From: JBFMHP01 sp964557295
GTDB taxonomy: Bacteria; Pseudomonadota; Gammaproteobacteria; RBG-16-57-12
Direction of reading: 5' to 3'
NCBI GenBank assembly: GCA_964557295.1
Contig: CAZKZP010000003.1
Span: 1-64,000, forward strand
Length of the DNA: 64,000 bases
In this document: piece after piece, positions 32,951-41,745 of the stretch
Position numbering within the stretch: the stretch's first letter is position 1
Layout: each line of letters begins with the position of its first letter
Program-made: the position numbers and the translations under genes
Notes under the pieces: model-generated
Database searches by the model: none
What the model was told of the DNA's origin: nothing
The model's input: the letters and a program-made list of their open reading frames with translations, nothing else

Positions 32951-34237
32951 TTAGTACGCCACACTGCGGCGCGGTTGCTTGCTGTTGCCCGCAGGCGCGC
33001 CATTCGCGCGCCGCTGGCGGGAACTGTTGCGATCTGCGGGCTTGCTCGCAGGGCGCCGCTGGTCGCCGGCACGACTGGGCCTGGCAGGTGCGGTCGATTG
33101 GTTTTTATTCGGCTCGAAGCCCGCCATGACCTGCGAGGGAATGGTCTTGCGAATCAAGCGTTCGATGGCAACCCATTGTTGTTTCTCATCCTGGCAGACC
33201 AGGGATATCGCCTGGCCGCTGCATCCGGCGCGGCCGGTGCGTCCAATCCGGTGCACATAGTCTTCAGCCGCATCGGGAAGGTCATAATTGACGACGTGCG
33301 GCAGGCGGTCGATGTCGATGCCGCGCGCGGCCACATCGGTGGCGATGAGCGCACGCACCGACTGCTTTTTAAAGGCGGACAAGGCGCGCTCGCGCGCCCC
33401 TTGGCTTTTATTGCCGTGGATGGCCATGGCCTCGATACCGTCGCTGAGCAGCTGTTTGGCCAGGCGATCAGCGCCGCGCTTGGTGCGAGTGAAGACCAAG
33501 ACCTGCTGCCAGTTCTGCGAGCCGATCAGATGGGTGAGTAATTCACATTTACGGTCACGGTCCACCAGAAAGGCGGATTGATCGATGGTCTCGGATGAGG
33601 TGTTTCGCTTGGCGACCTCGATCAGCTGGGGCTGGCGCAGGAACTGCTGGGCCAGGTTGCTGATATTGTCCGGGAAAGTGGCGGAGAACAGCAGTCCCTG
33701 CCGCTTGGCGGGGAGCAGCTTCATGATGCGCTTGATCGCGTGGATGAATCCCATGTCGAGCATGCGGTCGGCTTCATCCAGCACCACAATCTCAACCGCG
33801 GAGAGATCCACAGACTTACGCTCGATATGGTCGATCAGGCGGCCCGGCGTGGCGACGAGGATGTCGATGCCTTGACGCAGCGCCTGGAGTTGCGGATTGA
33901 TGCTTACGCCACCGAAGACTACGCCGGTACGCAACGGCAGATATTTGCTATAGGCACGAATACTGTCTGCCACCTGGCTGGTCAGTTCGCGGGTGGGTGT
34001 AAGGATAAGGGCGCGGACCTTTTTGTTGGATTTGGCAGGGCTGACCTGCAGGTTTTGCAGCAGGGGAAGGGCGAACGCGGCGGTTTTACCCGTTCCGGTT
34101 TGCGCGCCGGCCATGAGGTCTTTGCCGCTGAGCACCAGCGGTATCGCAAGGCTCTGCACCGGGGTAGGGGTGTCGTAGCCTTGCTCTGCAATGGCGCGCA
34201 ATAAGTCGGCCGAAAGACCGAGGGATGAAAATGACAT
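32951..34237 (-). CDS. RhlE-type DEAD-box RNA helicase
   Basis: 428 residues. All helicase motifs are present: Q motif PTPVQSLAIP, motif I AQTGTGKTAA, Ia PTRELTSQV, DEAD in VVLDEADRMLDMGF, SAT in LFSATF, ARGIDI and HRIGRTGRAG. A basic C-terminal tail (about 375-428, rich in Arg, Ser and Pro) is typical of RhlE and probably binds RNA. It likely remodels ribosomes or mRNA in the cold. The ATG follows AGGAGTC. A leader of about 205 bases is predicted from the promoter at 34457-34449. Confidence 0.93.
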   Translation of the reverse strand: MSFSSLGLSADLLRAIAEQGYDTPTPVQSLAIPLVLSGKDLMAGAQTGTGKTAAFALPLLQNLQVSPAKSNKKVRALILTPTRELTSQVADSIRAYSKYLPLRTGVVFGGVSINPQLQALRQGIDILVATPGRLIDHIERKSVDLSAVEIVVLDEADRMLDMGFIHAIKRIMKLLPAKRQGLLFSATFPDNISNLAQQFLRQPQLIEVAKRNTSSETIDQSAFLVDRDRKCELLTHLIGSQNWQQVLVFTRTKRGADRLAKQLLSDGIEAMAIHGNKSQGARERALSAFKKQSVRALIATDVAARGIDIDRLPHVVNYDLPDAAEDYVHRIGRTGRAGCSGQAISLVCQDEKQQWVAIERLIRKTIPSQVMAGFEPNKNQSTAPARPSRAGDQRRPASKPADRNSSRQRRANGAPAGNSKQPRRSVAY

Positions 34238-34660
34238 AAATAGAAAGACTCCTGTGGCTGGTGAGTCGGGATTGTCCCTGATTCACCTTGTAAATCAATA
34301 TCTTTGCAGGGGTGTGGCGTGAAGAAGGAGATCCTGCGCGTGGTCTGAAGGTACCGAAAAAGATAGCAAAGGCAGTGATGCAGTTGTTCTGCTGGGTACT
34401 GCGAGCATATGGTTGGTTAAGGCATGCTCTGCGACAAACTGAAGCTGCACTATAACACAATCAGCGGAACTACTCTAACGCCTTGTTGTAGGTTCATTGA
34501 TTTCTTTGCTGGCACGATGAGGTGTAAGCAGGTATACTTCAGATTAGCTGCAACTTTTGTCAGGGCAGTTTTGGTCGTTCCCTTGTAGTTACCTCCTAAA
34601 CCCTCCGCATAGTCTGCACGCAATCTTCACAATTCATTTTAATTTATAGGTATTCAAGTT
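34238..34660. promoter_or_regulatory. Divergent control region of the helicase and cold-shock genes
   Basis: 423 bases without a gene. On the minus strand TGTTATAGT (34457-34449) is an extended -10, predicting a leader of about 205 bases for rhlE. On the plus strand TATACT (34533-34538) would give a leader of about 115 bases for csp, with no good -35. Long leaders are typical of cold-shock genes. I do not see a classical cold-box sequence. Confidence 0.45.
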
Positions 34661-34864
34661 ATGGCAACAGGTACAGTCAAATGGTTTAACGAGACCAAGG
34701 GTTTCGGTTTTATCACTCAAGACAACGGTGGTGCAGACGTGTTTGTGCACTACAGTGCGCTGAAAGGCGGCGGATTCAAGACCTTGGCTGAAGGTGCAAA
34801 GGTGAGCTTTGATATTCAGCAAGGCCCCAAAGGCCCGCAAGCGAGCAATGTCGTCACGGTGTAA
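34661..34864 (+). CDS. CspA-family cold shock protein
   Basis: 67 residues with both nucleic-acid-binding motifs, KGFGFI and VFVHYSAL, in the expected order and the start MATGTVKWFNETKG. It is an RNA chaperone that binds single-stranded RNA and DNA. It is divergent from the helicase-RRM operon, so three RNA-remodelling genes share a control region. The RBS is weak, as often in translationally regulated csp genes. Confidence 0.95.
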   Translation: MATGTVKWFNETKGFGFITQDNGGADVFVHYSALKGGGFKTLAEGAKVSFDIQQGPKGPQASNVVTV

Positions 34865-34884
34865 CGACGTGGGTCTTGCTTTAA

Positions 34885-34910
34885 GGAACCTCTGATCTGT
34901 GTGAGGTTCC
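34885..34910. terminator. Hairpin after csp, possible bidirectional terminator
   Basis: GGAACCTC (34885-34892) and GAGGTTCC (34903-34910) form a perfect 8-bp stem with a 10-base loop between convergent csp and the acyl-CoA synthetase gene. There is no T run after it on the plus strand. Confidence 0.4.
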
Positions 34911-34938
34911 GCGTGGCACATGGACGTGCCGTCACGGT

Positions 34939-36666
34939 TCAAGTGGCGACTTCGCTCAAACCTTCTCCACCCCCCATCTTCTGTAGCGCGATTTCCCGCA
35001 TACGAAATTTCTGTAACTTGCCGGTGACGGTCATCGGGAATTCATCGACAATCCAAACGTATTTCGGGATCTTGAAATGCGCGATCCTGTCTTTACAGAA
35101 CTCGCGTATATCCGCTTCAGTGACCTGTTCACCGGCATGTAACTGAATCCAGGCCATCACCTCCTCGCCGTAAAACGCATCCGGAATGCCAAAAACCGCC
35201 ACCTGCGCCACCTTTGGATGGGTGAAGAGAAAATCCTCGATCTCGCGCGGATAGATGTTTTCGCCACCGCGGATGATCATTTCCTTCAAGCGCCCGGTGA
35301 TGCGCACATAGCCATCGCCATCCATGGTGCCGAGATCGCCCGAGTGTAGCCAACCGCGCGCATCGATGGCTTTGTCGGTGGCTTTGTCATCTCCGTAATA
35401 ACCCCGCATGATGTGATAGCCACGAAAGCAGATCTCACCGATCTGGTTCAGGGGCACGGTTTTCCCGCTTTCGATATCAACGACCTTGACCTCCTGATGC
35501 GGCAGATTGGTGCCCACGGTTTCGATTCGCCGATCGAGGGGGTCGTCGCGGGAGGTGAGATGGGTGAGGGGCGAGGCCTCGGTTTCGCCATAGCCAATCA
35601 GGATCTCGCTGCAGTGCATATCGTGCATCACGCGCTTCATCAACTCCGGTGCGCAGGGCGCGCCCGCCATGATGCCGGTGCGCAGCGAGGTCAGATCGAA
35701 CTCCTGGAAGCGGGGATCCTCCAATTCCGCGATGAACATGGTCGGCACGCCATGCAGCGCGGTGCAGCGCTCGCTGGCGATGGCGCGCAACACTTGGAAA
35801 TCATCAAAGTGTTCACTGGGGAGGACGATGCAGGCCCCCACGGAGAGGCACAGCAGATTGGCCAGCACCATGCCAAAGCAGTGATAAAACGGCACCGGCA
35901 CGCACAGGCGGTCCCGTTCGGTGAAATGCATGGCCTGGGCCGCGAAATAGGCATTGTTGAGGATATTGTGATGGCTGAGCACCACGGCCTTGGGAAAGCC
36001 CGTGGTGCCCGAGGTGTACTGGATATTGATGGCATCGTCGCAGTCCAGCGCCGCGGTGAGCTCATCCAGCTGCCGCGACGGGACAGTATCCGCTGCGGTT
36101 ATCAGCTCTTGCCAGACGGAAAAACCTGGCTGCGGCCGTTGGGTGTTGCACGCATCCCTTGGATCGTAGACCACGACCTTGCGCAGGGCAGGGAAGTCCG
36201 TGCTGTGCCATTGTCCGGCCGGCGAGGTCTTCAAGGCCGGTATCAGTTCAAGCAGCATTCCCACATAGTCACTGCGGCGAAACGCCGGGATCAGAAACAG
36301 GCCCTGGACCTCGGAGCGTTGCAGTGCATAGGACAACTCTTTCGGCCGATAGGCGGGATTGATATTGACCAGGATCGCACCGATCCGCGCGGTCGCCATT
36401 TGCAGCAGCAGCCACTCGATATTATTGGTCGACCAGATACCGATGCGATCGCCGCGGACAAAGCCACTGGCGAGCAGACCGCGCGCGAGTTCATCGATGG
36501 CGGCGGCGAGTTCGCGATAACTGAGACGGCGGTTCTGGGAGAGGCAGACCACGGCCTCCTGATCAGGGAATCGCTCGGCGATCTTGGCAAAGCGTTCCGG
36601 GATGGTCTCGCCGAGCAAGGGGATGTCGCCGCCGCGGTGGAAGTAGCTTTTGGTTGTGCGTGTCAT
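34939..36666 (-). CDS. AMP-forming acyl-CoA synthetase
   Basis: 575 residues of the ANL superfamily. The P-loop is IQYTSGTTGFPKAVVLSHHN; further motifs are GYGETEASP, GWLHSGDLGTMDGDGYV, GRLKEMIIRGGENIYPRE and the catalytic lysine in TVTGKLQKFRM. Its length and sequence resemble medium/short branched-chain acyl-CoA synthetases. It activates a fatty acid to acyl-CoA with ATP. It is last in a minus-strand series after an amino-acid dehydrogenase and an oxoacid:ferredoxin oxidoreductase, so it may handle the branched or aromatic acyl group made there. A repeat remnant separates it from porB. Confidence 0.9.
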   Translation of the reverse strand: MTRTTKSYFHRGGDIPLLGETIPERFAKIAERFPDQEAVVCLSQNRRLSYRELAAAIDELARGLLASGFVRGDRIGIWSTNNIEWLLLQMATARIGAILVNINPAYRPKELSYALQRSEVQGLFLIPAFRRSDYVGMLLELIPALKTSPAGQWHSTDFPALRKVVVYDPRDACNTQRPQPGFSVWQELITAADTVPSRQLDELTAALDCDDAINIQYTSGTTGFPKAVVLSHHNILNNAYFAAQAMHFTERDRLCVPVPFYHCFGMVLANLLCLSVGACIVLPSEHFDDFQVLRAIASERCTALHGVPTMFIAELEDPRFQEFDLTSLRTGIMAGAPCAPELMKRVMHDMHCSEILIGYGETEASPLTHLTSRDDPLDRRIETVGTNLPHQEVKVVDIESGKTVPLNQIGEICFRGYHIMRGYYGDDKATDKAIDARGWLHSGDLGTMDGDGYVRITGRLKEMIIRGGENIYPREIEDFLFTHPKVAQVAVFGIPDAFYGEEVMAWIQLHAGEQVTEADIREFCKDRIAHFKIPKYVWIVDEFPMTVTGKLQKFRMREIALQKMGGGEGLSEVAT

Positions 36667-36680
36667 CTCTTTTCACTCCC

Positions 36681-36816
36681 ACACTGGCCCCGGTGACTGC
36701 TCCTTGCGTTGCCCTACCTCCTGCATCCGTGGAGTCGCCCTCCGTTGAGGGGGAAGGTGCCAAAACTCCCTCCCCCTTGACGGGGGAGGGCTGGGGGGGG
36801 GTTGATAAGTTTAAAC
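36681..36816. repeat. Dispersed repeat remnant between acyl-CoA synthetase and oxidoreductase genes
   Basis: It contains GCGTTGCCCTACCTCCTGCATCCG at 36706-36729 (described by its ends GCGTTGCC and GCATCCG), the exact inverse of 21928-21951. A CTCCCTCCCCCTTGACGGGG/GGGAGGG hairpin at about 36767-36789 resembles the CCTTCTCC family. No gene is seen. Confidence 0.6.
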
Positions 36817-37728
36817 CTACACCCTCGCCCAATACGCATCCACCCTGGCCTGCATTTCCTGCAATATGGCCTCCTCGCGTTCCGGGGCAAACAAATGGGC
36901 AAACCGTCCTTGAAGTTTCAGATATTCTTCCACGGGTTTGCGCTCGCGCGGGATGCGGGTGTGGACGACCTTGCCGTCGTAGTATTCCTTCAAGGGCCAG
37001 ATGCCGGTCTTGACGGCAAGACGCCCGATTTCCACCGTCTCCTTGGGATCGTAGTCCCAGCCGGTCGGGCAGGGGGAGAGGGCGATGATCAGGCGTGGGC
37101 CTTTGAGGCTCATGGCCTTCTGGATTTTCAGCGCCATGTCCAAGGGCTCGGCGCCGATCACGGTGGCGACGTAGGCCGGCCGATGCGCCGCCCAGATGCT
37201 GAACAAATCCTTCTTGTATCCGGCAAAGCCGTGCGCGCCCTTGCTGGTGGCGGTCTTGGCGGCGTGCGGGGTGGCGGCGGAATATTGCTGGCCGGTATTG
37301 CCATAGCCCTCGTTGTCATAGCAGAGGTAGAGAAAATTCAGATCGCGCTCCATGGCGCCGGAGGTCGCGGACAATCCCATGCCGTAGGCGGTGCCGTCGC
37401 CGGTGAGCACCACGACCTCTTCATCTTCCTCTTTGGCGAGCCGGCCTTGCGCGATGAGGATGTCCAAGGCATCACGAATGCCTTGGGCGCCGGCCGGGGC
37501 CGAGGCCATGGCGGTGTACAGCCAGGAGCCGCGAAAGGGGGTGAAGGGGTAGACCGATAGCAAGGTCATGCAACCGGCGGCGTTGACGAACACGGTCTTC
37601 TCGCCGAGCTGGTCATATATCTCATGCAGGGCTTCCAGGCCGCCGCAGCCGGCGCACATCGCGGTGCCAGCCCCCAGCAAATGGGTCGAGGGCAGATCCT
37701 TCATGCGTTTGATGGTGGATTCACTCAT
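36817..37728 (-). CDS. 2-oxoacid:ferredoxin oxidoreductase, beta (TPP-binding) subunit
   Basis: 303 residues. TPP-binding features: LLGAGTAMCAGCGGLEALHE, AAGCMTLLSVYPFTP, and VVLTGDGTAYGMGLSATSGA followed by CYDNEGYGNTGQQYS. Cys residues in CAGCGG and later CP probably bind the subunit's 4Fe-4S cluster. It catalyses the TPP-dependent step: 2-oxoacid + CoA + ferredoxin to acyl-CoA + CO2. The start overlaps the alpha gene stop by 4 bp. Confidence 0.92.
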   Translation of the reverse strand: MSESTIKRMKDLPSTHLLGAGTAMCAGCGGLEALHEIYDQLGEKTVFVNAAGCMTLLSVYPFTPFRGSWLYTAMASAPAGAQGIRDALDILIAQGRLAKEEDEEVVVLTGDGTAYGMGLSATSGAMERDLNFLYLCYDNEGYGNTGQQYSAATPHAAKTATSKGAHGFAGYKKDLFSIWAAHRPAYVATVIGAEPLDMALKIQKAMSLKGPRLIIALSPCPTGWDYDPKETVEIGRLAVKTGIWPLKEYYDGKVVHTRIPRERKPVEEYLKLQGRFAHLFAPEREEAILQEMQARVDAYWARV

Positions 37729-38972
37729 GGGCCTTTCCTCGATTCTTGTCGTTCAACATGGGCGACGGCCTGAAGCTTTTTCATTTCCCGGAATTCGTCT
37801 TCGGTGTAGAGCAGGCGCGGGGGCGGGGCGCGTCCCTCCTCGACTGCCGCGCGGGTGACCTTGGCCATTTCATAGAATTCCTCTTCGCTGATATCGCGCC
37901 CACCCAGACCGCCGATGAAGCTGCACACGATCGCCGGGGCATCGACCGCGCCATAGAGTGCCGAGGCGAGCTCGGAATGGAGCACGCCACCCATGCCCAT
38001 CGACAAGTTCTGATCGATGACCGCCACACCTTTCTTCCCCGCAAGCAGGCGCCGCAATTCGGCGGCCGGCAGCGGGCGCAGCAAACGCGGGCGCACCAAG
38101 CCGATCTGCCAGCCCACCGCGCGCAATTGATCGACCGCCGCCTTGGCCTTGGTGGCAAACGAGCCCAGCATCACGAAGACATACTCGGCATCCGCCGCGT
38201 GGTAATCCTCCACGGCGGGGTGACTGCGGCCGAAGCGGCGGGAAAATTCCGCGGCCACCTCGTCATACACCGCCAATGCCTGCAGCGCCGCCAAGTGCAT
38301 TTCGTAGCGGAAATAGGAATAGGGTCCACCGCCCAGCACGGCCACGGCCTGACTGGTCGGCGCGCTGGCGCGGAATTGCACATTCTCCGCATTGTAGGGA
38401 CCGACGAATTCCGCGGCCGACTCCGCCTGCGGGATCTCCACCGGCTCGCGCGTGAAGGAAAGGTAGAAGCCATCCAGATTGACGATGACCGGCAGGCGCA
38501 CGCGCGCGTCCTCCGCCAGCCGATAGGCCATCAGTGTACTGTCCAGCACCTCCTGGCAGGTGGCGCAATGGATCTGCAGGAATCCGCAATCGCGCGCCGC
38601 CATGATGTCATTGTGATCAGACTCCAGGGTGAGGGGCGTGGCCAAGCCACGCGAGACATTCACCAGCACAAACGGCGCGCGCCAGCCGGCCACGGTGTAG
38701 AGCATCTCCATGCCATAGAGCAGCCCTTGGCTGGAGGTGGCGGTGAACACGCGCACGCCGGTGGCGGCCGCGGCGCCGGCGGCGGTGATCATCGAATGCT
38801 CGGATTCCAGCGTGACCAGACGGCCGGGCATTTCATCGGTGTCGATCCATTGCGCCAGGGCTTCGATGATCTCGGTCTGCGGCGTGATGGGAAAGGCGGG
38901 GATGTAGTCGACGTGCGCCAGACGCGCGCCCCAGGCGGCGGCGCCATTGCCGGTAAGCAATACGCGTGTCAT
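37725..38972 (-). CDS. 2-oxoacid:ferredoxin oxidoreductase, alpha subunit
   Basis: 415 residues from ATG 38972 (MTRVLLTGNGAAAWGARLA), which overlaps the gamma/delta stop (ATGA). The apparent longer frame upstream is a shadow of that gene. Family blocks: DYIPAFPITPQTEIIEALAQ, TLESEHSMITAAGAAAATG, TATSSQGLLYGMEML and ESDHNDIMAARDCG. It forms part of the active site and binds substrate with the beta subunit. Substrate (pyruvate versus branched-chain or aromatic oxoacids) cannot be fixed from sequence alone. Confidence 0.92.
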   Translation of the reverse strand: MTRVLLTGNGAAAWGARLAHVDYIPAFPITPQTEIIEALAQWIDTDEMPGRLVTLESEHSMITAAGAAAATGVRVFTATSSQGLLYGMEMLYTVAGWRAPFVLVNVSRGLATPLTLESDHNDIMAARDCGFLQIHCATCQEVLDSTLMAYRLAEDARVRLPVIVNLDGFYLSFTREPVEIPQAESAAEFVGPYNAENVQFRASAPTSQAVAVLGGGPYSYFRYEMHLAALQALAVYDEVAAEFSRRFGRSHPAVEDYHAADAEYVFVMLGSFATKAKAAVDQLRAVGWQIGLVRPRLLRPLPAAELRRLLAGKKGVAVIDQNLSMGMGGVLHSELASALYGAVDAPAIVCSFIGGLGGRDISEEEFYEMAKVTRAAVEEGRAPPPRLLYTEDEFREMKKLQAVAHVERQESRKGP

Positions 38973-39907
38973 TCCACGGCCTCCACTTGCTGTTTCGTTT
39001 GTGCCTCGCGTTCGGAGATGGCAATGATGGCATGGGGCGGGCATTGGGCCACGCAGACCATGCAACCCTTGCAATGGTCGTAATCGATTTCGGGCACGCC
39101 TTCGGCGGTGACCTTGATCGCACTGTCCGGGCAATAGGTGCTGCACACCCACCAGCATCGGTTGCAGCGATCGTATTCGATGACCGGGCGCAGGGTGCGC
39201 CACAACCCGGTCTTGACCTCGACACTGGTGGCCGCCGCGTGGATATCCGGCGCGGAGATGCTTGCGGACTCGAAGGGAAGATCGGTCCAGTCCGGTGTTC
39301 GATAGACGGATGCCCGGCGCGGCGCACTGGGTTGAACGATGCCCGCGTGGTCACGCATCTGTTCATAGGCGGTCCGGGCGCGCGCGAGATTCTTTTCGAC
39401 GACCGCGCCGCTCAACTCACCGAGTTCGGCGCGGATGGCCTGCTCCAGCGCCTGCAGGGGGATCACGCCGATCAAGCGCGCGGCCGCGGCGGCGCAGATC
39501 GTGCCGATATAACGGCGCTCCAAGGCGTCCTCGAAATGCGTATCGAGATCGACGCTGAGCAGAGTGCCTTGGAAATTGAGCCGGTCGCGCCAGGTGTCGG
39601 CAGTGGCATCGCTGTTGATGAGCAAGATCGAATGTTCATCGGCGCCGCTCAGGACGCCTGCGCCGGGAATGGCCACCAGGCTGTCATCAGCCACGACGAT
39701 CAGATCGGGATGGCGAATGATGCCGCGTTCATTGATGAGCTCGCGGTCGGCGCGCACATAGGCGAAGATCGGCGCGCCACGGCGCTCGGCCCCATAGCGG
39801 GGTGCATCCTGCACCTCATAGCCTTGCTGAAAGAAGGCGCTGCCGAGGATGCGGCTGGCGGTCTTCATCCCTTGACCGCCGCGACCGTGAAAGCGAATGC
39901 GAAACAT
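38969..39907 (-). CDS. 2-oxoacid:ferredoxin oxidoreductase, fused gamma-delta subunit
   Basis: 312 residues. The gamma domain (1-~185) begins MFRIRFHGRGGQGMKTASRI. The delta ferredoxin domain (about 240-312) carries two 4Fe-4S motifs: CNRCWWVCSTYCPD and CKGCMVCVAQCPPH. It gathers electrons from the catalytic subunits for ferredoxin. The second cysteine run of the first cluster has CxxCxxxC spacing followed by CP, slightly irregular, with CSTYC. It lies 20 bp after the amino-acid dehydrogenase gene. Confidence 0.92.
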   Translation of the reverse strand: MFRIRFHGRGGQGMKTASRILGSAFFQQGYEVQDAPRYGAERRGAPIFAYVRADRELINERGIIRHPDLIVVADDSLVAIPGAGVLSGADEHSILLINSDATADTWRDRLNFQGTLLSVDLDTHFEDALERRYIGTICAAAAARLIGVIPLQALEQAIRAELGELSGAVVEKNLARARTAYEQMRDHAGIVQPSAPRRASVYRTPDWTDLPFESASISAPDIHAAATSVEVKTGLWRTLRPVIEYDRCNRCWWVCSTYCPDSAIKVTAEGVPEIDYDHCKGCMVCVAQCPPHAIIAISEREAQTKQQVEAVE

Positions 39908-39927
39908 GTATCCGCTCCATCGTGTGA

Positions 39928-41064
39928 TTAAACAAAACCCGGTGCCGATGAAAACAGCGACCAGCGCCGGAATCCCATGGCCTTTTGCACGCGTTCGCGC
40001 GCCAAGTCCATCGCCGCCTTGCGCGGCAGGATTTGTTTTTGCAACGCGGCCTTCAATACCAATTCGGTATTGCGCCGCACCTTCTCTTCGATCACCGCGA
40101 ACACCGCGGACTCATTGGCGCCGTGATACTCCATGGCCGCGCAGATCACGCCGCCGGCGTTGGCGATGAAGTCCGGCACGCACAATATCCCGTGATCATG
40201 AAGGTAGGCCTCGGCGGCCTCGGTGAAGGGGATGTTCGCCCCCTGGATCACCAGCCGCGTCCTGAGACGATGTGCATTGTCTTCATGGATCACATCCGGT
40301 CGCGCCGCCGGGATCCAGATATCGCACTCCATGTCGATCACGGCCTCGCGGTCTCGCGCCTGCGCCCCGGGATAGGCCGTTACGCTGAGTCCTTGCTCCT
40401 TGAGCGCGATCAATTGCGCGACATCCAAGCCCTCGGCGTCATAGATCGCGCCTTCGGAATCGGCCACACCGACCAAGCACGCACCTTGGGCAGCCAAGAA
40501 TCTGGCCGCGTGTTTACCCACGGCACCGAAGCCTTGGATTACCACGCGCGCATCTTTGAGCGCGAAATCACAAAAGCGCACGGCCACCTCCGCGGCGTGG
40601 CTCAATCCCCAGCCGGTGGCGCCGATCTCATCCAACGGGATACCGCCGATCTCACGCGGCAGGGCCACGACACGCGCGATCTCATCGCGCACCCAGGCCA
40701 TGCATTCCTCATCGGTGCCCATGTCCGGGGCGAAGATGTATTCCTCGACGTGGCGCAGGGAGCAGGCGAGGGCGCGGATCAATTGCGCCTTTTGGTTCTT
40801 GGGCATCTTGGGATCGCCATACAGCACGATCTTGCCGCCGCCGTGGGGCAGGCCGGCGGCGGCATTTTTGAAAGTCATGGCGCGGGCCAGGCGAAAACAT
40901 TCCTCCGCGCTGACATCGGTGGCCATGCGCACGCCACCGATCGCCGGCCCCCGCGCGACGTTATCCACCACCAGCACCGCTTTTAATCCGACGCTGGGCT
41001 CGTATACATGAATCACCTTGGCGGGTCCCAATGCATCGGTAAAGTCGAATATCGCATCAGACAT
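39928..41064 (-). CDS. Glu/Leu/Phe/Val dehydrogenase family enzyme
   Basis: 378 residues from ATG 41064 with AAGGAAG upstream. Substrate-binding and catalytic blocks: RGPAIGGVRMA, AMTFKNAAAGLPHGGGKIV (catalytic Lys) and FAPDMGTDEECMAW. The Rossmann motif is VVIQGFGAVGKHAARFL, and QGANIPFTEAAE closes the active site. Its length (about 360-380) fits leucine/phenylalanine/valine dehydrogenases better than the 410-450-residue glutamate enzymes. It deaminates an amino acid to a 2-oxoacid with NAD(P)+, feeding the oxidoreductase encoded 20 bp downstream. Confidence 0.9.
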   Translation of the reverse strand: MSDAIFDFTDALGPAKVIHVYEPSVGLKAVLVVDNVARGPAIGGVRMATDVSAEECFRLARAMTFKNAAAGLPHGGGKIVLYGDPKMPKNQKAQLIRALACSLRHVEEYIFAPDMGTDEECMAWVRDEIARVVALPREIGGIPLDEIGATGWGLSHAAEVAVRFCDFALKDARVVIQGFGAVGKHAARFLAAQGACLVGVADSEGAIYDAEGLDVAQLIALKEQGLSVTAYPGAQARDREAVIDMECDIWIPAARPDVIHEDNAHRLRTRLVIQGANIPFTEAAEAYLHDHGILCVPDFIANAGGVICAAMEYHGANESAVFAVIEEKVRRNTELVLKAALQKQILPRKAAMDLARERVQKAMGFRRWSLFSSAPGFV

Positions 41065-41177
41065 AGCGACTTCCTTAGTTTTTGTATTTCTATGTTTTAA
41101 AGTATGGACCATAAATCTCATCTGTCACCGCGTCTGCTAGATTTATTGTGGTGAGCGCAAAACCCTGGAGATGAGAA

Positions 41178-41654
41178 ATGACCTTCCGGCTGACATCATC
41201 CGCATTCGACCATGGTGGACACATCCCCGATGTATACACCTGCGAGGGTGCCAACCAAGTCCCGCCCTTGCAATGGGAGGGCGTGCCGTCACAGGCGCAG
41301 AGCCTGGTGCTGATCGTCGACGATCCCGATGCCCCGAATCCACGCGCTCCAAAAATGACCTGGGTGCATTGGCTCGTCTACAACATCCCGCCCAGCGTCA
41401 CCGGCATTCCGGAAGGGGCCGTGAGACAGGATCTGCCCAAGGGTGCGGAGGAAGGGATCAATGACTGGAAGCGGGCGAGCTACGATGGTCCGTGCCCACC
41501 GATCGGGCGGCACCGCTATTTTCACAAGCTCTATGCGTTGGATACCGTGCTCAAGGGCTTGTCGAAGCCCGACAAAAAAACCCTTGAAGGGGCGATGGCC
41601 GGGCACATCCTGGCTCAGGCCGAACTGATCGGGACCTATGAGAAGTCGCGCTGA
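41178..41654 (+). CDS. YbhB/YbcL family (PEBP-like) protein
   Basis: 158 residues. PEBP motifs: CEGANQVPPLQWEGVP, LIVDDPDAP, WVHWLVYNIP, YDGPCPPIGRHRYFHKLYAL and EGAMAGHILAQAELIGTY. Bacterial members bind small anionic ligands; their role is unclear. It starts 113 bp from the divergent dehydrogenase gene, with GAGATGAGAA upstream. Confidence 0.9.
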   Translation: MTFRLTSSAFDHGGHIPDVYTCEGANQVPPLQWEGVPSQAQSLVLIVDDPDAPNPRAPKMTWVHWLVYNIPPSVTGIPEGAVRQDLPKGAEEGINDWKRASYDGPCPPIGRHRYFHKLYALDTVLKGLSKPDKKTLEGAMAGHILAQAELIGTYEKSR

Positions 41655-41707
41655 TCGAGTCTGGCGCGTGATTTCATCCCGTTGGGGACTCTCTCGGATA
41701 TCGTCAC

Positions 41708-41735
41708 TCCCGATACGAACCGCGCTGTATCGGGA
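41708..41735. terminator. Perfect 9-bp hairpin after the PEBP gene
   Basis: TCCCGATAC (41708-41716) and GTATCGGGA (41727-41735). No T run follows. It lies between convergent genes, directly before repeat element E3. Confidence 0.4.
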
Positions 41736-41745
41736 ACGATCGTCT

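Noticed and set aside
34510..34530. TGGCACG as a sigma54 -24 element before csp
   Set aside because: The matching -12 region reads GGTGT rather than TTGCA/T, so the promoter is not supported.
38973..39203. N-terminal extension of the oxidoreductase alpha subunit
   Set aside because: It lies inside the gamma-delta gene in another frame; the ATGA overlap at 38969-38972 gives the proper start.
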